The notes below the pieces were generated by a model. The model was given only the letters and a program-made list of their open reading frames with translations. It was not told where the DNA came from and did not search any database. The translations under genes and the position numbers were made by a program. From Trichopria drosophilae (lineage: Eukaryota > Arthropoda > Insecta > Hymenoptera > Diapriidae), in NCBI GenBank assembly GCA_030407085.1, contig CM059583.1, positions 23,348,001 through 23,412,000 on the forward strand: 64,000 bases of DNA, written 5' to 3'. Shown here piece by piece: positions 1 to 11,600 of this stretch (within the stretch, counting starts at the first letter, position 1; the number at the start of each line of letters is the position of its first letter).

Positions 1-600
1 AAAACAGAAGCGCTTCGATGAGTTAAAGAACGGAACGCTTGTGAAAGTATACGGCAGCCTTTTCAAGTCGCTCATTCACGCGCATCCCCTTTTTGGACGG
101 CCATTTTGCGTTTTCTTTCATCATTTTTTTTTATCCCTTGGATCCTTCGTAGGTTGGGATGGATATACATGAACGAGCACGGGTGCATTGCGTTCAGTCA
201 GACAATGCGAGTGCAGAACCAAGCCACGATATCGTGTCGGCCGTTTTTACGCTGAAACCATTGCAAATTTATCGGACATCACAATAAACCCGTTCCCTTC
301 TAACTCGTCGAGGCACGGCTGCATTTATATAGAGTACAGAAATCCCAGCAGTGCCGAGTCTAATTGATTACCGTTAAATCGACGATTAATCTCTTACCAT
401 TGTTTCCGTGTGTAATGCGATTACTCTGCGCGAATTGCAATACACGGATCCATAATGGTGAATCCTGTACACAAGGAGGAAAGATGTAATCAGTGGTCAA
501 AAATTAATATTCCTGGGTAATTTTCGACGGCAGCCATTTTAATTTAACATTTTTTTGGCCAAAATGAGAAAAGCAGGTACGTCAACATCACCTCAGTTTC
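1..600. other. Moderately GC-rich noncoding edge
   Basis: This stretch has clearly higher GC and CpG content than the AT-rich DNA that follows (for example around 180-330 and 400-450) and no obvious repeat structure. No open frame of note is present. The block resembles the other GC-richer islands in the window (9000-9720, 19270-19830, 40500-42250, 57480-58440). It could be the end of a regulatory region or an untranslated exon that starts outside the window; that is inference only. Confidence 0.35.
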
Positions 601-623
601 TGCAGTAGAAAGAATTTTTTTTT

Positions 624-1512
624 ATTTTTGGAAAATACATTTCCGACTATTTCGACGTATGCACTATAGATTCCCTTCGAGAAAATTACCAAAAAACGAC
701 TGTTTCTGCAACAATTTTGCAAAATAAAAAGAAATTGTCATGTTTTTTGGTCATTTTTTTTATTTTTCACGTTTTTCTTCATCGAAACAGATTATAATCA
801 ATGAGATGTATATATAAAAAGTAATCTCGACTGTTGAACATAAATAATATACTAATAGAATACTTTTTAGAAGCAATGACCGATTCAAAATGGCGACGGA
901 ACGAAGCAAATTTTTTCAAAATTATTAATTAACGAAGGTAATGTGTGTATGAAATTCAATGCCGTATACCGGAAGCCATATTGAATCCGTAATTTTGATC
1001 GTATCAGGTCAGAATATGTATGATATACGTAATTATCTAACATATATCTTCAACTTCGAAACACATTTGTGGAACAACGATTCTTATAAGAGGTTCAATT
1101 TACATAAGGTGGCCATTATGGATCCGCTATTTTCCATTTATCAACTCCAAATTATTCTAGTTTTCGTCCATAACCAGTCAATATTTATATCATGATTATA
1201 TTACTACAAAAAAAACTTTCTATGCTCTCTACTTCAAGGAAATTTTTAATCGGTCATTGCTTCTAAAAAACATTCTACTATTAGTATATTATTTATGTTC
1301 AACAATTGAGATCACTTTTTATTAATGCATTTCATTTATTAAAATCCATTTCCGTGGAGAAAAACGTGATAAACTAAAAAAAAACGACCTAAAAACATGG
1401 CATTTTTTTTATTTTAAACAAAGTTTGCACAAATAGTCGTTTTTTGGCCATTTGTTCGAAGGGAATTGATAGAGCACACCTCAAAATAGTCGGAAACGTA
1501 TTTTCCAAAAAT
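624..1512. mobile_element. Fold-back element, ~265-bp inverted arms
   Basis: The left arm (about 624-885) is the imperfect reverse complement of the right arm (about 1248-1512). Matching landmarks are GAAGCAATGACCGATT at the inner end on the left against its complement at 1248-1263, ATAATATACTAATAGAAT against ATTCTACTATTAGTATATTAT, and the AAAACGACT / AGTCGTTTT pair. The outer ends share ATTTTTGGAAAATAC. The ~360-bp spacer carries short segments such as AAAATGGCGACGG and GCCATATTGAATCCG that recur across the window. The arms differ by many substitutions and small indels, so the copy is old. No transposase frame is present; the 78-codon open frame in the spacer is not recognisable. It is a likely nonautonomous DNA transposon. 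Confidence 0.7.
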
Positions 1513-2290
1513 TATTTCCAAATAGTCTTTGTCATTATTAATATATTTATTTAAGTATATTAAATCACAATAAATGAATTGTTATTAATTTTGTACTAAA
1601 GAAGAAAAATAGCAATTGTTAAACAGACACCAATAACAGTATTTTGTGTAGCTAATTATAAACATAAACTGTTTAATAATAAAACTATTGAATAAAATAA
1701 AAGGTTTACAAAATAGAATTTCGTTTACTCTCGAATTAGAATGTACTAAATTTTTTATGTATTTTAGTAATTAATAATAGTACGTTTAATCCAAAAACCG
1801 AAAAAACTTTTTAACAACCACAAGTATTTCTTATATAAAAATGTCTCTGATAAAATTAAAAGAATCCTCAAAGATGAAAATTTAAGGATCGTACACGAAC
1901 CTTTTAAAGATAATTTAAAAAAAAAACGAATTTCAGTAATGCAGTTTATGAAATTAAATGCACAAATTGCCGAGTAGCGTATATAGTTTAAACAGAAAGG
2001 CTGTTAAAAATAATGTACAAAAACATAACATAGACAATTTTTTTAAGTCAAATATCATTTTTAGTGTGGATATATCAATCTCAAGTTGTTTAGTTCAAAA
2101 TTTAGGAGTACAGATATTTTGAGAGTTTTAACATTTATTTCTCTTGTCGAGTATTTCGCAAAACTATTATTTTTATAAAGAGGTTTTATGTAATATTATA
2201 TCCAGATAACTAAATTACGGAATTTTCAAGGACATTCATCCTTTCATTTTGGAATTTTTTTCTGATTTCTTAAGGTAAAAGAAGTATATT
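1513..2290. other. AT-rich DNA, nothing recognised
   Basis: Very AT-rich sequence with A/T runs and no convincing open frame, repeat pair or RNA gene visible. Confidence 0.5.
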
Positions 2291-2304
2291 TTTAACACTC
2301 CGGG

Positions 2305-2350
2305 AGTAGAACTCGAGTTTGCGCCCTACCGTGAAATATTCGGGCGCAAG
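2305..2350. repeat. Short GC-rich hairpin
   Basis: TTGCGCCC near 2318 and GGGCGCAA near 2342 form an 8-bp perfect inverted pair in otherwise AT-rich DNA. It lies just upstream of the hairpin element at 2395-2523 and may be an outer part of the same repeat. Confidence 0.4.
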
Positions 2351-2394
2351 TTATCTAGCCCCACACCTGTCGTATTAAAAAAGATATTCAACAT

Positions 2395-2523
2395 AATAAT
2401 ATTATGCAACACGGGCGAAATATCGATCTTCGACAAGTGTGATTGTCGTCTTCACTTCGCTCGTGTGACAAACTTCGCACTCGTCGATGATCGCTAATTA
2501 CGCCCTTGTTACATAATATACTA
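2395..2523. mobile_element. Small hairpin element, GGGCG-ended arms
   Basis: The ends form an inverted repeat: ATATTATGCAACACGGGCG on the left against CGCCCTTGTTACATAATAT on the right. Inside is a second nested inverted pair (CGATCTTCGAC against GTCGATGATCG), so the whole ~130 bp can fold into one long hairpin. The right end recurs in opposite orientation at 34264-34285 (TATTATGTAACAAGGGCG), which shows this is a dispersed family. There is no coding capacity. It is likely a MITE or the tip of a larger element. Confidence 0.55.
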
Positions 2524-3487
2524 TTTGATATAATTGATGAAAATTACATTTGTCGGTATAAAGTTGGAAGTTCAAGAAATTAACTGAATAGACTAATCGT
2601 CCAATTCGACATTTTTAATGAAAATTCTAAAATCGTTAATTTATTGTAATTTAACATATTCGAACTGTTAATTTTGGTTAATAGTAAAGAATGTTTATAA
2701 CTTCTAATGAGGACCATAAAATAATTGTTAAAATGTCATATAAAATTGTTTACTCCAGATATTAGTATTTTTCCGTTTTCCAAGACACCAGTTACAAAAA
2801 AACACTTTCACTTACGAAAGACAAATACAGATAAGAAGAATTTTTAATCATTAATACAACCATTCAATTAATAATTATAAATTTGAATCCATTTCCATAC
2901 TGGTAATGATTTTATTTTAGTACATCATTTTTATCCATCAATTATATATTCGCTATACAATAGCTTTAAATTTTGTAAGAATGGAGTACCCGACATTATC
3001 ATTATGATAAATGAGTCCAAAATATTCAAAAAGCTGGGATAGGCATTTGTAAATACGAAGGTTGCCGGCAGTGAAGAACGTTCTGTGCAGGATTAAGCTA
3101 ATATACACATATACAGAATCTACGTAGATTCCCTATTGTAAGTAGTAACGGCGCGCTGTAGGCAGACGGTGCACCCGGCGCGGATTTAGGTAGACTTATT
3201 ATATACATCAAAATAACTTCCTGGATTTTATAATACCTGCAATAATGCATATTACATTTGGGAATTCATTTCACTCTACAAAATCTTTTTGTATAAATGT
3301 TTCAGTAAGCTTTCTCCACTTGGTTAACATGCGAGATGCGATCGCTACGTACTGAAAGGTTTTCTACCACTTGTACGTCTTCTGACGAGTGCACGGCATT
3401 AACCTTTTATGAAATGCAGAAATACGTTGACTTAAGAGGATTAAAGAAAATATTCATTGCATTTAATATTTTTAATAAATAATTTGG
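2524..3487. other. AT-rich DNA with a small GC patch
   Basis: Mostly AT-rich and featureless. A short GC-rich patch lies near 3148-3190 (GCGCGCTG and CACCCGGCGCGG). No gene or repeat is recognised. Confidence 0.45.
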
Positions 3488-3640
3488 TTGTATTTGAAAA
3501 ACTATTTATCTTTTACAACAAAAGAAAAATTAGCGTCTTATATTAGCAGATCTGTCAGCAATAAAATTTACAAAATCGCTTATGTTCGTAATTACTCAGC
3601 TACAGGGGCTACAAAGGAAGCAGCAACATTGTTTGTTTTT

Positions 3641-3841
3641 ATGGAGGCTTTGAAAGATGCTTGGGAAACATTTACGAGTAGTGACAGAGAACATTTTTCG
3701 AGTAGCACTTGCGTAACCTCCTCGACCTTTGTTGCTGGTCGAGGGCAGTCCTTATTTATTAAACGCCATCAACGGCCTGTTAATTCAATGGCGAATGAGA
3801 CAGACCTAAAGGGTGATGATACAAAGATAACAAGAAATTAA
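3641..3841 (+). CDS. Unrecognised short open frame (doubtful)
   Basis: The open frame runs back to about 3488, but its first ATG is at 3641. From there it would encode about 66 residues beginning MEALKDAWETF and ending at TAA (3839-3841). The upstream extension lacks an ATG, so if real it would have to be an internal or terminal exon. Composition is a little more codon-like than the surroundings (mixed charged and small residues, serine-rich centre), but no domain or family is recognised. No clear polypyrimidine tract and acceptor was identified. It is most likely a chance frame. Confidence 0.12.
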   Translation: MEALKDAWETFTSSDREHFSSSTCVTSSTFVAGRGQSLFIKRHQRPVNSMANETDLKGDDTKITRN

Positions 3842-5998
3842 AAAATGTTGTATCATACTATTTTTTTGATAAAGTAAGATCAATTTTCAAAAAATTCCTT
3901 TTTCATTTTTCATAAATGTTAATTTGCATTGTCCTATTTTATAAATTAATCTGAAAACAATTTATTGTCTGAAATATTGTCAATTTCTGATGAAAAAAAC
4001 CCTACGTTGCTTTTAGACATTTTGAGTGAATTTACAACAAATCCAATTAATAATGAAACGTAAGCTAGGCAGGATTCATTGTTTAATCAAACACGTTTGT
4101 TTACATTTTTCGAAATAGAACATCGTGTAATGTAATTTCCTTTACGTTAGTTTTGTATTGTCGAAATGTGCCAGCTCCGCGTAAATGTAAACTCGAAAGC
4201 GTACATTCCAATTGGTTAGCAGTACATGCTTTTATTTTCCAGGGTATTTACCTCGATGCAGTTACTTTCATATTAGTAGCGTTTTTAAATTGCCAAACCA
4301 TTCAGATCATTTGATTTCAATTTGGATTAAATTCATTGTAATTATTAAAATACATATTTCTAGATTTAATCAAACATTTCATTTTTCTACATTCGTTGTC
4401 GAGGTATATTTTAATTAAAAAATGTAATTATTTGTACTGGTTTTAACGCTTAAAATTAACAAAATTAGAATGGGAAATGTTTAATTATCTTTTCTTTCAG
4501 AATCATTACATTAGCATCCATAAGCAAATTCATGTGATATTACAAGCATATATTTATATACACATCTTTCATTTTCAGCGTTCAACTTCAGAAACTCATT
4601 ACATTAAATCTCGCAAAAGTCAAATATCTTTCCCATCCTTTTTGCCCACTTGCTTCTGCTTTGAACTTTTCATTGCTAGCAGAAATGTCAAAGAGCTTAC
4701 AAGGTATTTTCACATTTCGTGTATTACTGCTTTATGTTTTTTCCACGACAGGAAAGTTGAAATAAAAAAACTTTCTGTTTGAAAAAAAAAAGAATGAACT
4801 CACCGCACACTAGTTTACTTCCTGGGTGATCAGTTCGTTTGCTAAAGACCAGAAAAAAGCATAAAGCTCTTTATTTTAAATGGAGTATCTTTAGTATTTT
4901 CACTAATTATAATCAGGTTATTAGGATATTAACTATATTTTTATCAAGTATATTTTCTGAAGATATTTAAAGGATTTTATGTTAAATATTCTATTCAGTA
5001 AGACATTCTAAGGCCACTACAAAATAAAACTGTAATTGTTGAAAATTAATTTAGTCTTTCTTATTATATTTTTACTTTTATGGAAATATTTGACTAAAAT
5101 AAAAATAATTCAAGAAAGTAACGAATAATTCAAATTAAAAACAAAATGATAATGTTATTCAAAGTTTAAATAATGATGTTTACTCTAGTGTATTGTTTAA
5201 ACATCAAGACACAATTATTTCAGTTGTATAAAAAATAGTATGATATACAAACAAAAATAAGGTCAAAAGTTTATGACAACTTATATTTTATTTACAGCAA
5301 TATCTTTTTAAGATTTACATTAAATCATCACTTCTAATTAAAATTGTATCATTTGTTCCACTTAAAACGACAAGACTAATTTTGCTTACTTATAAACAGA
5401 GTATTTTTAAGAACCAATTTGTTTAATGGTAAAAAGTTTTGCATGCCGTCATTATAATCAATTTTCGTAAATCCATAACTGCCCTTTAAATATTTCGTTG
5501 CCCTGCTTTAATTCCTTCATCCATTTCTATTTTTGTGTCGTCAGACCGAGAAAATTCATTTCGCAGTTGAGATCGAAATTACAAAAGTATTCAAAGGTAT
5601 GTAAAAGTATAAATAGTTTAGGAATTAAGTAGTATACCCTACAAGTACGGTATATTGAGTAGGACCGTAAATATAGTTCTGAATTGACCTTTTTTAAGTG
5701 AAATTTGCATGTTAATGTTGAATATGTGCTATGTAAATTATACGATATAAGTTCCATGCATTAAAATAAGAGTGTGAAAGATCGGAATATGAAACTACAT
5801 ATTGCAGTATGAATTTATGTACAGAAAATGTGAATATCTTCATTACAGAGAAATGAAAATGTATATTTTAAGTAGATCGCGGGAGTTTTTCGTATGTTAA
5901 TTCGTATTTTTTACTCGTCATACTTATTCGTCATAATTTTTCTTTAAGCAGAAAGTATTAAATTAGAGACAAACATCAGTATTTATTTCAACAAATTA
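3842..5998. other. AT-rich DNA, nothing firm
   Basis: A long AT-rich stretch. Open frames of 68-101 codons at 4212-4418 and 4477-4782 are rich in F, I, Y and H, as expected of chance frames in AT-rich DNA. No repeats of note until the MITE at 5999. Confidence 0.45.
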
Positions 5999-6248
5999 CT
6001 CACTAAATCTGAGTTAGGTAAAAAATACTAATCTATAATGAAAAGTACATTACCATCAATTAGTCGGTTCTTTACTAGAAAATAGAAAAAAATACCAATT
6101 AGTAAAATTCTACTATTCTAAAAGTAAAAATTGAATATTTTAGTTTAGTTGTTATTAGAATTAGTAATAAATGTGCATTTTTCCATTATTTATTAGTAAA
6201 ATTGTTACTAATTGTTAGTACTTTTTAACTATTTCTGATCTATCTGAG
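5999..6248. mobile_element. MITE, CTCTCTAAATCTGAATTAGT-ended family
   Basis: The left end reads CTCACTAAATCTGAGTTAGG and the right end AACTATTTCTGATCTATCTGAG, imperfect complements of each other. The interior is dense in TTAGTA/TACTAA motifs that pair across the centre. Better preserved copies sit at 6696-6966, 43983-44185 and 46436-46637. No coding capacity. This copy is degenerate, so the borders are approximate. Confidence 0.5.
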
Positions 6249-6695
6249 TATAAAATTATTCTGATAACTAAATATACTAGAAACTTCGTCGGAAAAAAGA
6301 AATGCAAAATATATAAGCATAAACTAAGAAAAAATACAGTGACATGGAACTTTACAAAATGATAATTATTGATGGTCAAAGTTTATAATAATTTCAGCAA
6401 TCAATATTTCTTATAGTGGTGTATGAAATTAATGCAATTTCTGGGAAGAGACTAGCATCAACTGAATCAGATGCAATTTACGGTGATTTCCGAAATGGCA
6501 AATTGATGCAACCGTCAATTATTATTGGAATCTAACGCAGGATGAGAAGAATGGGTTGCGACGTAACCTATTTCGCATGGTTCTTGTGCCTGTAAACCAT
6601 TTTTAATTTTGCACATTTTTTGTCTATTATTTAAACGGTTTAAAATAGATAAAGTTGAACACTTTTCTGTTGTGACCTAATTATGAATGAAAACA
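6249..6695. other. AT-rich spacer between two MITE copies
   Basis: No gene or repeat recognised. The stretch around 6420-6560 is slightly GC-richer but has no usable open frame. Confidence 0.4.
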
Positions 6696-6966
6696 CTCTC
6701 TAAACTTGCATTAATCAAAAACGACTTACCTGTAGTGAAAAGTGGGCGAAGTTTTTCACTCACAAATATTACGAAAATACTAATTCATTAGTAGAATTCT
6801 ACTAACCTACAAGTATATATTTGACTCTTTTCGTTTAGTAGTCTATAGAATTAATAATAAATTAGTAGGTCTTAACTTTTTATTCCCATGAATGATTACT
6901 AATTCATTTGGTGACTCACGTTTCATTGTCTTATTGGCAATTTTTAACTAATTCAGATTTAGAGAG
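6696..6966. mobile_element. MITE, second copy of the CTCTCTAAAT family
   Basis: The element begins CTCTCTAAACTTGCATTAAT and ends ACTAATTCAGATTTAGAGAG. The ends are inverted, and the family consensus CTCTCTAAATCTGAATTAGT is clearest at the right end. It is about 270 bp long, with TACTAA/TTAGTA-rich arms. The related copy at 5999-6248 lies only about 450 bp upstream. Confidence 0.6.
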
Positions 6967-8011
6967 CATATTTATAACATATCTGTGCCATTAAAATTGG
7001 CAAATAATTTTTAAAAATTGTTATAAACATTCTACAGCTAATTTATATTCTAATATGCTATCTAATATTTTATAGATGGATTAAAATACGATTATTAATA
7101 GAATATTATTCATTAAAGAAGAAAATTCGTTGCATTAATAATTCTAATAACAAAGGTAGTAAAACTGAACTAACCAAACACTTGTCGTTAATATAGTGCA
7201 ACAAATATGTTAGTGCAAGATTTATAGAAAACATTAGTGCGTTTTGAAAAATTGGTCTTTCTACACAGAATACACTTGTTAATCATAAACAAATATTTAC
7301 ATTATAATGAAACCTCATTAATAAAATATTTATGGATGGAAATATTGCATAAATAATTCTTCTATTCAATATATATATATTTTGCATTGACTGTTATTGA
7401 CATTTATTAGAATTGACTAATCACGAAAAAATCTTGATAGCTTAGTTGAGTTGAAAAAAATAAACAATAGTAACATCTTAAAAAACTGTAAAAATGCATT
7501 TTACATAGGTTCGAGAGAAAATTTGGACCACATTGCCAATATTTTTTCTTTAATTCGGATACACTCAATTCTTTAAAGAACGAAAACTAAAAATCGAAAA
7601 GAAACCCTGTCCTTCTTTGTATGAAACAAATTTTTGAAACATATTGGCTTAGAGAAGCGTGAGGGCGCATAATTTAGCAGAATAATTAGATTTATGTAAC
7701 CTTATAGAATAACTAATACTGTTAATTATTATATTATATTCATGCTATTTGTATTTTACAATGCATTACACGTGAAGTTTACCGGATATATTGAAACAAA
7801 GAAACTATTATATGTATGGTCGAAATGACTTTTTGCTGCCAATTTGCTCCATAAATTAATATAAAATATAAGATTAGCTTCATATGCGAAATGAAAAAAA
7901 TTCGAGTGGGATATTTTGGGTTTTGAAAAATGATGGCCAAATTCGTAATCAGACACCTCGAAAGCCTAAGTAAAATAACCTTTACGCCCGTGATTCGAAC
8001 ATAATTTTTCA
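6967..8011. other. AT-rich DNA with weak repeat traces
   Basis: Mostly featureless. Near 7915-7965 there is a degraded copy of the dispersed module seen at 59000-59520 (GTAATCAGACACCTCGAAA). Overlapping open frames at 7756-8045 on the minus strand are by-products. Confidence 0.4.
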
Positions 8012-8114
8012 ATTCAGTAGGCATGAAAAATGGCCATTTTTGCATGATTTTTGAGAATGATGACTCAGCAAAATGTCTATCTTAATACATTAATTATTTG
8101 AACGCCTGCTGAAT
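8012..8114. mobile_element. Short inverted-repeat element with AATGGCCATT core
   Basis: ATTCAGTAGGCA at the left end is matched by CGCCTGCTGAAT (8103-8114), a 12-bp inverted pair with two differences. Just inside the left end is the palindrome AAAAATGGCCATTTTT. A related element with the same AGCAGGCGTAAAATGGCCAT motif lies at 13492-13618, so it appears to be a dispersed short MITE. Confidence 0.45.
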
Positions 8115-8510
8115 GAAAAATACCAATTTTTATATCTTTAAAATATTTGCTCGCAACAGAATTCCGGGCACATTTTGAATCGAAAAATTTTCGATACTGG
8201 TTTGTAAGATTTCGATTTTGCGCATGGGCCTTATCTAATCACGTGTTAAACAGCGGTGAGTAAAATAATTGTTTTTACGCGCATGCATCGAAATACATTA
8301 TTTTTTCCAACTATGCCGAAAATTCGATTTTATGCACCTGAAAAAGGCGCACAAATTTTACCCAAACTATAAAAAAAAACTACCTATATAATCGCATATT
8401 AAAATGCAGAGCGTAAAGTGGAACTCTAGGCCCTTATTTCGAAAATAACCATTTGTGCAATTTTGCTTTAGAGAGGTATTATATTTATTTTTCACACCAG
8501 CACGAAAAGT
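8115..8510. other. AT-rich DNA, nothing firm
   Basis: No gene, RNA or repeat recognised in this stretch. Confidence 0.4.
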
Positions 8511-8640
8511 CCATCTTTCCGCCCGGAAAAGAGGGCGGAAAGTGCCTGATTACCTCCCGGTTTTTTAAAGATGGGCGTCACCGGGCGGAAAAAATGTTGC
8601 CGCCCGACGACATCATTCAGCGGGCGGGAAAATGTTTTGT
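8511..8640. repeat. GC-rich hairpin cluster (CCGCCCG/CGGGCGG)
   Basis: TTTCCGCCCGG (8516-8526) and CCGGGCGGAAA (8581-8591) are perfect 11-bp complements. The flanking CATCTTT near 8513 and AAAGATG near 8567 also pair. Two further copies of the motif follow (GCCGCCCG near 8600 and CGGGCGGGAAAA near 8621). The result is an island of GC-rich stems in AT-rich DNA, open on both strands for 60-80 codons because stops are AT-rich. I do not regard those frames as genes. Confidence 0.5.
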
Positions 8641-9000
8641 TCCTTTCACTTACAATCTTTTGACAGTCTTTCATCGAAAAAAATCTTTCACGCTGTAAAC
8701 ATCATTGCATGCCTTGGACCAGTTTAAATGCCCTAAAGGTGAGTTGGACTTGTGACAAAAAATAGTGTACGCAGCGCACTTTTCCTTCTGCTCGGCCCAC
8801 TCATCGCCCTCGCTGCAATGCCTCTGTTCCCTCCCTAGACACGTAATATTCTGTTATAAAACTCGATAAAAGAAATGAATTTCGGTTAATTTTTAGTCCT
8901 CAAAATTGTCATATTTACTAAAAAGAAGACATTACCGTTAAATATAAACGAATATCTTAATCAATATTCGTAACCCAATATTTAATAAAAAATATTCGCC
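8641..9000. other. Noncoding DNA, nothing firm
   Basis: Mixed composition, with a GC-richer patch near 8760-8840 (CGGCCCACTCATCGCCCTCGC). No gene or repeat recognised. Confidence 0.4.
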
Positions 9001-9720
9001 TACGGATTGAGATTTCAAACATTCGTGAAGAAATCAAAACGAATTCCACTATTTGACGAAAACCACTTGCACATTCCGTTAAAAAGATGGCGTTGGCAAG
9101 GTGGCGCACGTACGTTACAGTACGTCGGGGAAAATGTATGGAAATTTGCATTTGAATTGGCATTCTTATTACCGAAGCATATGTTCAAGTGACGCTAAGG
9201 AAGCAGTACATGAAAAGAGATAGAAATATTAATCTTTCACCGTCGATGGAATTCCTTTGATCCCCGGAGCTCTTTGCGGCCCAAAAGACGTTTGCATACG
9301 CCACCCCATTCCACACGTACCGCGAATAGGTCTCTGGTTTTCATGTGTATACATGCATTTTTCAAAGTCTGAGACGCACTGTCCACCGCCTATGCAGAGC
9401 CACACGAGTACAATTTCGTTGAAAGCCACCTAGGAACGCGTATCGGGAGACGTCGGAATAAAGTTGAATAGGTAAGATTGAAGGGACGGCGAGAAGTAGA
9501 TAAAACGGAAAACGAAGGAGTGATTTGATCCTAAAAGGGAGGAGAGATAGTGGAAAACGTGCAGAGACGATGGATAGAGAACAATTGGGAATCCAGTTTC
9601 CTGGCGAAATTGACGTATGCGAGAGTGCTGACCGGTTGGAATTTTCGAATTCATCCGCTGCGCTCAGAACGCCTTTATCGGCGTATTTTTTTAATGGCTA
9701 ATGCAACCAGAGCGGCGTGA
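9001..9720. promoter_or_regulatory. GC-richer block, possible regulatory region
   Basis: Composition shifts to near-balanced GC with many CpG dinucleotides, and low-complexity repeats are absent. Open frames of 60-75 codons on both strands (for example 9229-9429 and 9430-9654, minus) carry no recognisable domain. Blocks like this in an otherwise AT-rich, MITE-filled interval are often conserved noncoding sequence. That reading is inferred from composition alone. Confidence 0.25.
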
Positions 9721-9890
9721 CTTTTTTTTAAAAATTCTAAACGAAAAATAAAATGTGTAAACAAATGGGGACGATTAAACGATTCTGTCGAGTTACGGCG
9801 CTGGTTTAAATTTGTAAAATCAATTTCGAGCGACTCATATTTATTTCCTAATATAAAGTGTCTACATTTTTATTAAGGGACCGGGAAGGG

Positions 9891-10690
9891 ATCTGAACCA
9901 ATTTAGTCACATATCATTTGGTTCATATAATCAATCCGATTTGGTTAAAATATAATGCGGTTTATATAACCAAACCGATTTGGTTTGATATCATTCGGTT
10001 CATATAACCAAACCGATTTGGTTGGATATCATTTGATTTATATAACCAAACCGATGTGGTTAGGTATCATTCGGTTCATATAACCAAACCGATTTGGTTG
10101 GATATCATTTGATTTATATAACCAAACCGATGTGGTTAGGTATCATTCGGTTTATATAAATAAACTGATTTGGTCAAACCAAGTGATTGGTTATAAGAAA
10201 GAAAATCGTTGGATTACAAATACTAAGCAAGTTTCGCACCAAACAGTTGAATTATAAGAATATAACAGTAAGGTTACAATAACCAAACAACTTCGGTTCG
10301 AAAAACATCCGTATTTCAAATATCCACGCGGTACCGAACAATTCGGTTAGATATCATTCAGTTTATATAACCAAACCGATTTGGTTTAATATCATTCGAT
10401 TCATATAACCAAGCCGTTTTGGCCCGATATCATTCGGTTCATACAACTAAACCGATTTGGTCAAACCAAATGATTGGTAATAAGAACGAAAATAGGGCGG
10501 TTACAAATACTAAACAAGTTTCGCACGGAACAGTTCAATTACAAGAAAATAACGTATTACAACTCTTACCAAACAACTTAGATAAGAACTACATTCGCAT
10601 TTCGAATATTCACCCGGTACCGAACAATTTGGTTTCATCAATGAAATTCATCAACATTACGCATCAGAACCAACCAGTTGGGTTTTGATA
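9891..10690. repeat. Satellite array: 38-bp unit within ~287-bp unit
   Basis: AACCAAACCG recurs at 9968, 10006, 10044, 10082 and 10120, exactly 38 bp apart, with a diverged copy near 9929. The unit core AACCAAACCGATTTGGTT is a near-perfect palindrome, followed by the GATATCATTYG motif. Odd and even copies alternate (GATTTGGTTGG against GATGTGGTTAGG), giving a 76-bp dimer. A longer unit is also duplicated: TCAAACCAA at 10174 and 10461 (287 bp apart) and GGTACCGAACAATT at 10330 and 10616 (286 bp apart). The 89-codon open frame at 10419-10688 is a by-product of this array. Its function is unknown. Confidence 0.85.
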
Positions 10691-11600
10691 AGATTAACCG
10701 AACGGTTTAGTTCAATCAGCCAGAATTCTGTACGTAATAACCGTGTACTTTTTTATAACATGTTTTAAGTTACATTTACCTACCAAAAGTATTCAGGCAA
10801 CATGACCAATTAGTTTGATTCAAACAATAACAACCAAACTGCTTAGTTCTATCAATTAGAGTTCTGTTAACAGCAACCAAAAGTTTACTTAGATGTACAG
10901 CGTTGATGCTCATGATTCAAACCAAATGTGTACAGAAAACTCGACCATCCAGTTCCATTTAGTGAAACAACCGAACTGGTGAGTTCAGTCAACCAAAGTC
11001 TATCTATACGAACCTTGTTTGGAGTACCACGTTGAGTAATATATTCTATGTTACATTTTGCAACCAAACGTGGTTTAGTCAATAATAACCAAAATAGTTT
11101 TAGCATCGACAAGCAGAATTTCAGAAACCGAACAATCGGCAGGAGTAGAATGTTGAGCATTTATTTACAATCACGTCAAAAGTCAAGCAACCATTCCATT
11201 AAATGAAGGTAGATTTTAGATTATAGTTTGGTTTCGCAACAGGTTTAGTTCAAACAATAGTTTGGTATAGACGCACTAGTGATAATCTGCGAATAATTAA
11301 TATGTGATAATCTTAGTAGCCTTAGTTTGTTAATCTTAATAAAAAGAAATACTCTGTTATGAAGAAATCGGTTCGTTTTAAACTCTTTTACGCACAACAA
11401 CCAAACAGTTCGGTTAAGACAATAACTATTTTGCATTTTTATCGTAATTATTTTGTACAGATTTTTATGCATTATTTTTACATATTTTGGACATTCTTTA
11501 AACCTTGCAATCTAATAATGTTGGTCGAAATTAACCCATCACCTAATACCCTTTAGTACATACCTGAAACGGTTTAGTTTTTGTTTGGAAGGAACTCGCT
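10691..11600. repeat. Degenerate continuation of the satellite
   Basis: AACCAAAC- and GTTTAGTTC-type motifs continue at irregular spacing (near 10835, 10985, 11063, 11090, 11230, 11397 and 11565). They are too diverged for a fixed period to be seen by eye. It looks like an older, eroded flank of the 9891-10690 array. Open frames here (10885-11160 minus, 11245-11472 minus, 11359-11556 plus) are unrecognised. Confidence 0.5.

Noticed and set aside
8453..8698. Opposed open frames of 60-81 codons
   Set aside because: Both arise from the GC-rich hairpin cluster at 8511-8640 and neither has recognisable content.
10419..10688. 89-codon frame
   Set aside because: It lies wholly inside the satellite array and follows its repeat units.
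9891..10690. CRISPR-like array
   Set aside because: Units are contiguous 38-bp tandem repeats without unique spacers, in an evidently eukaryotic sequence.
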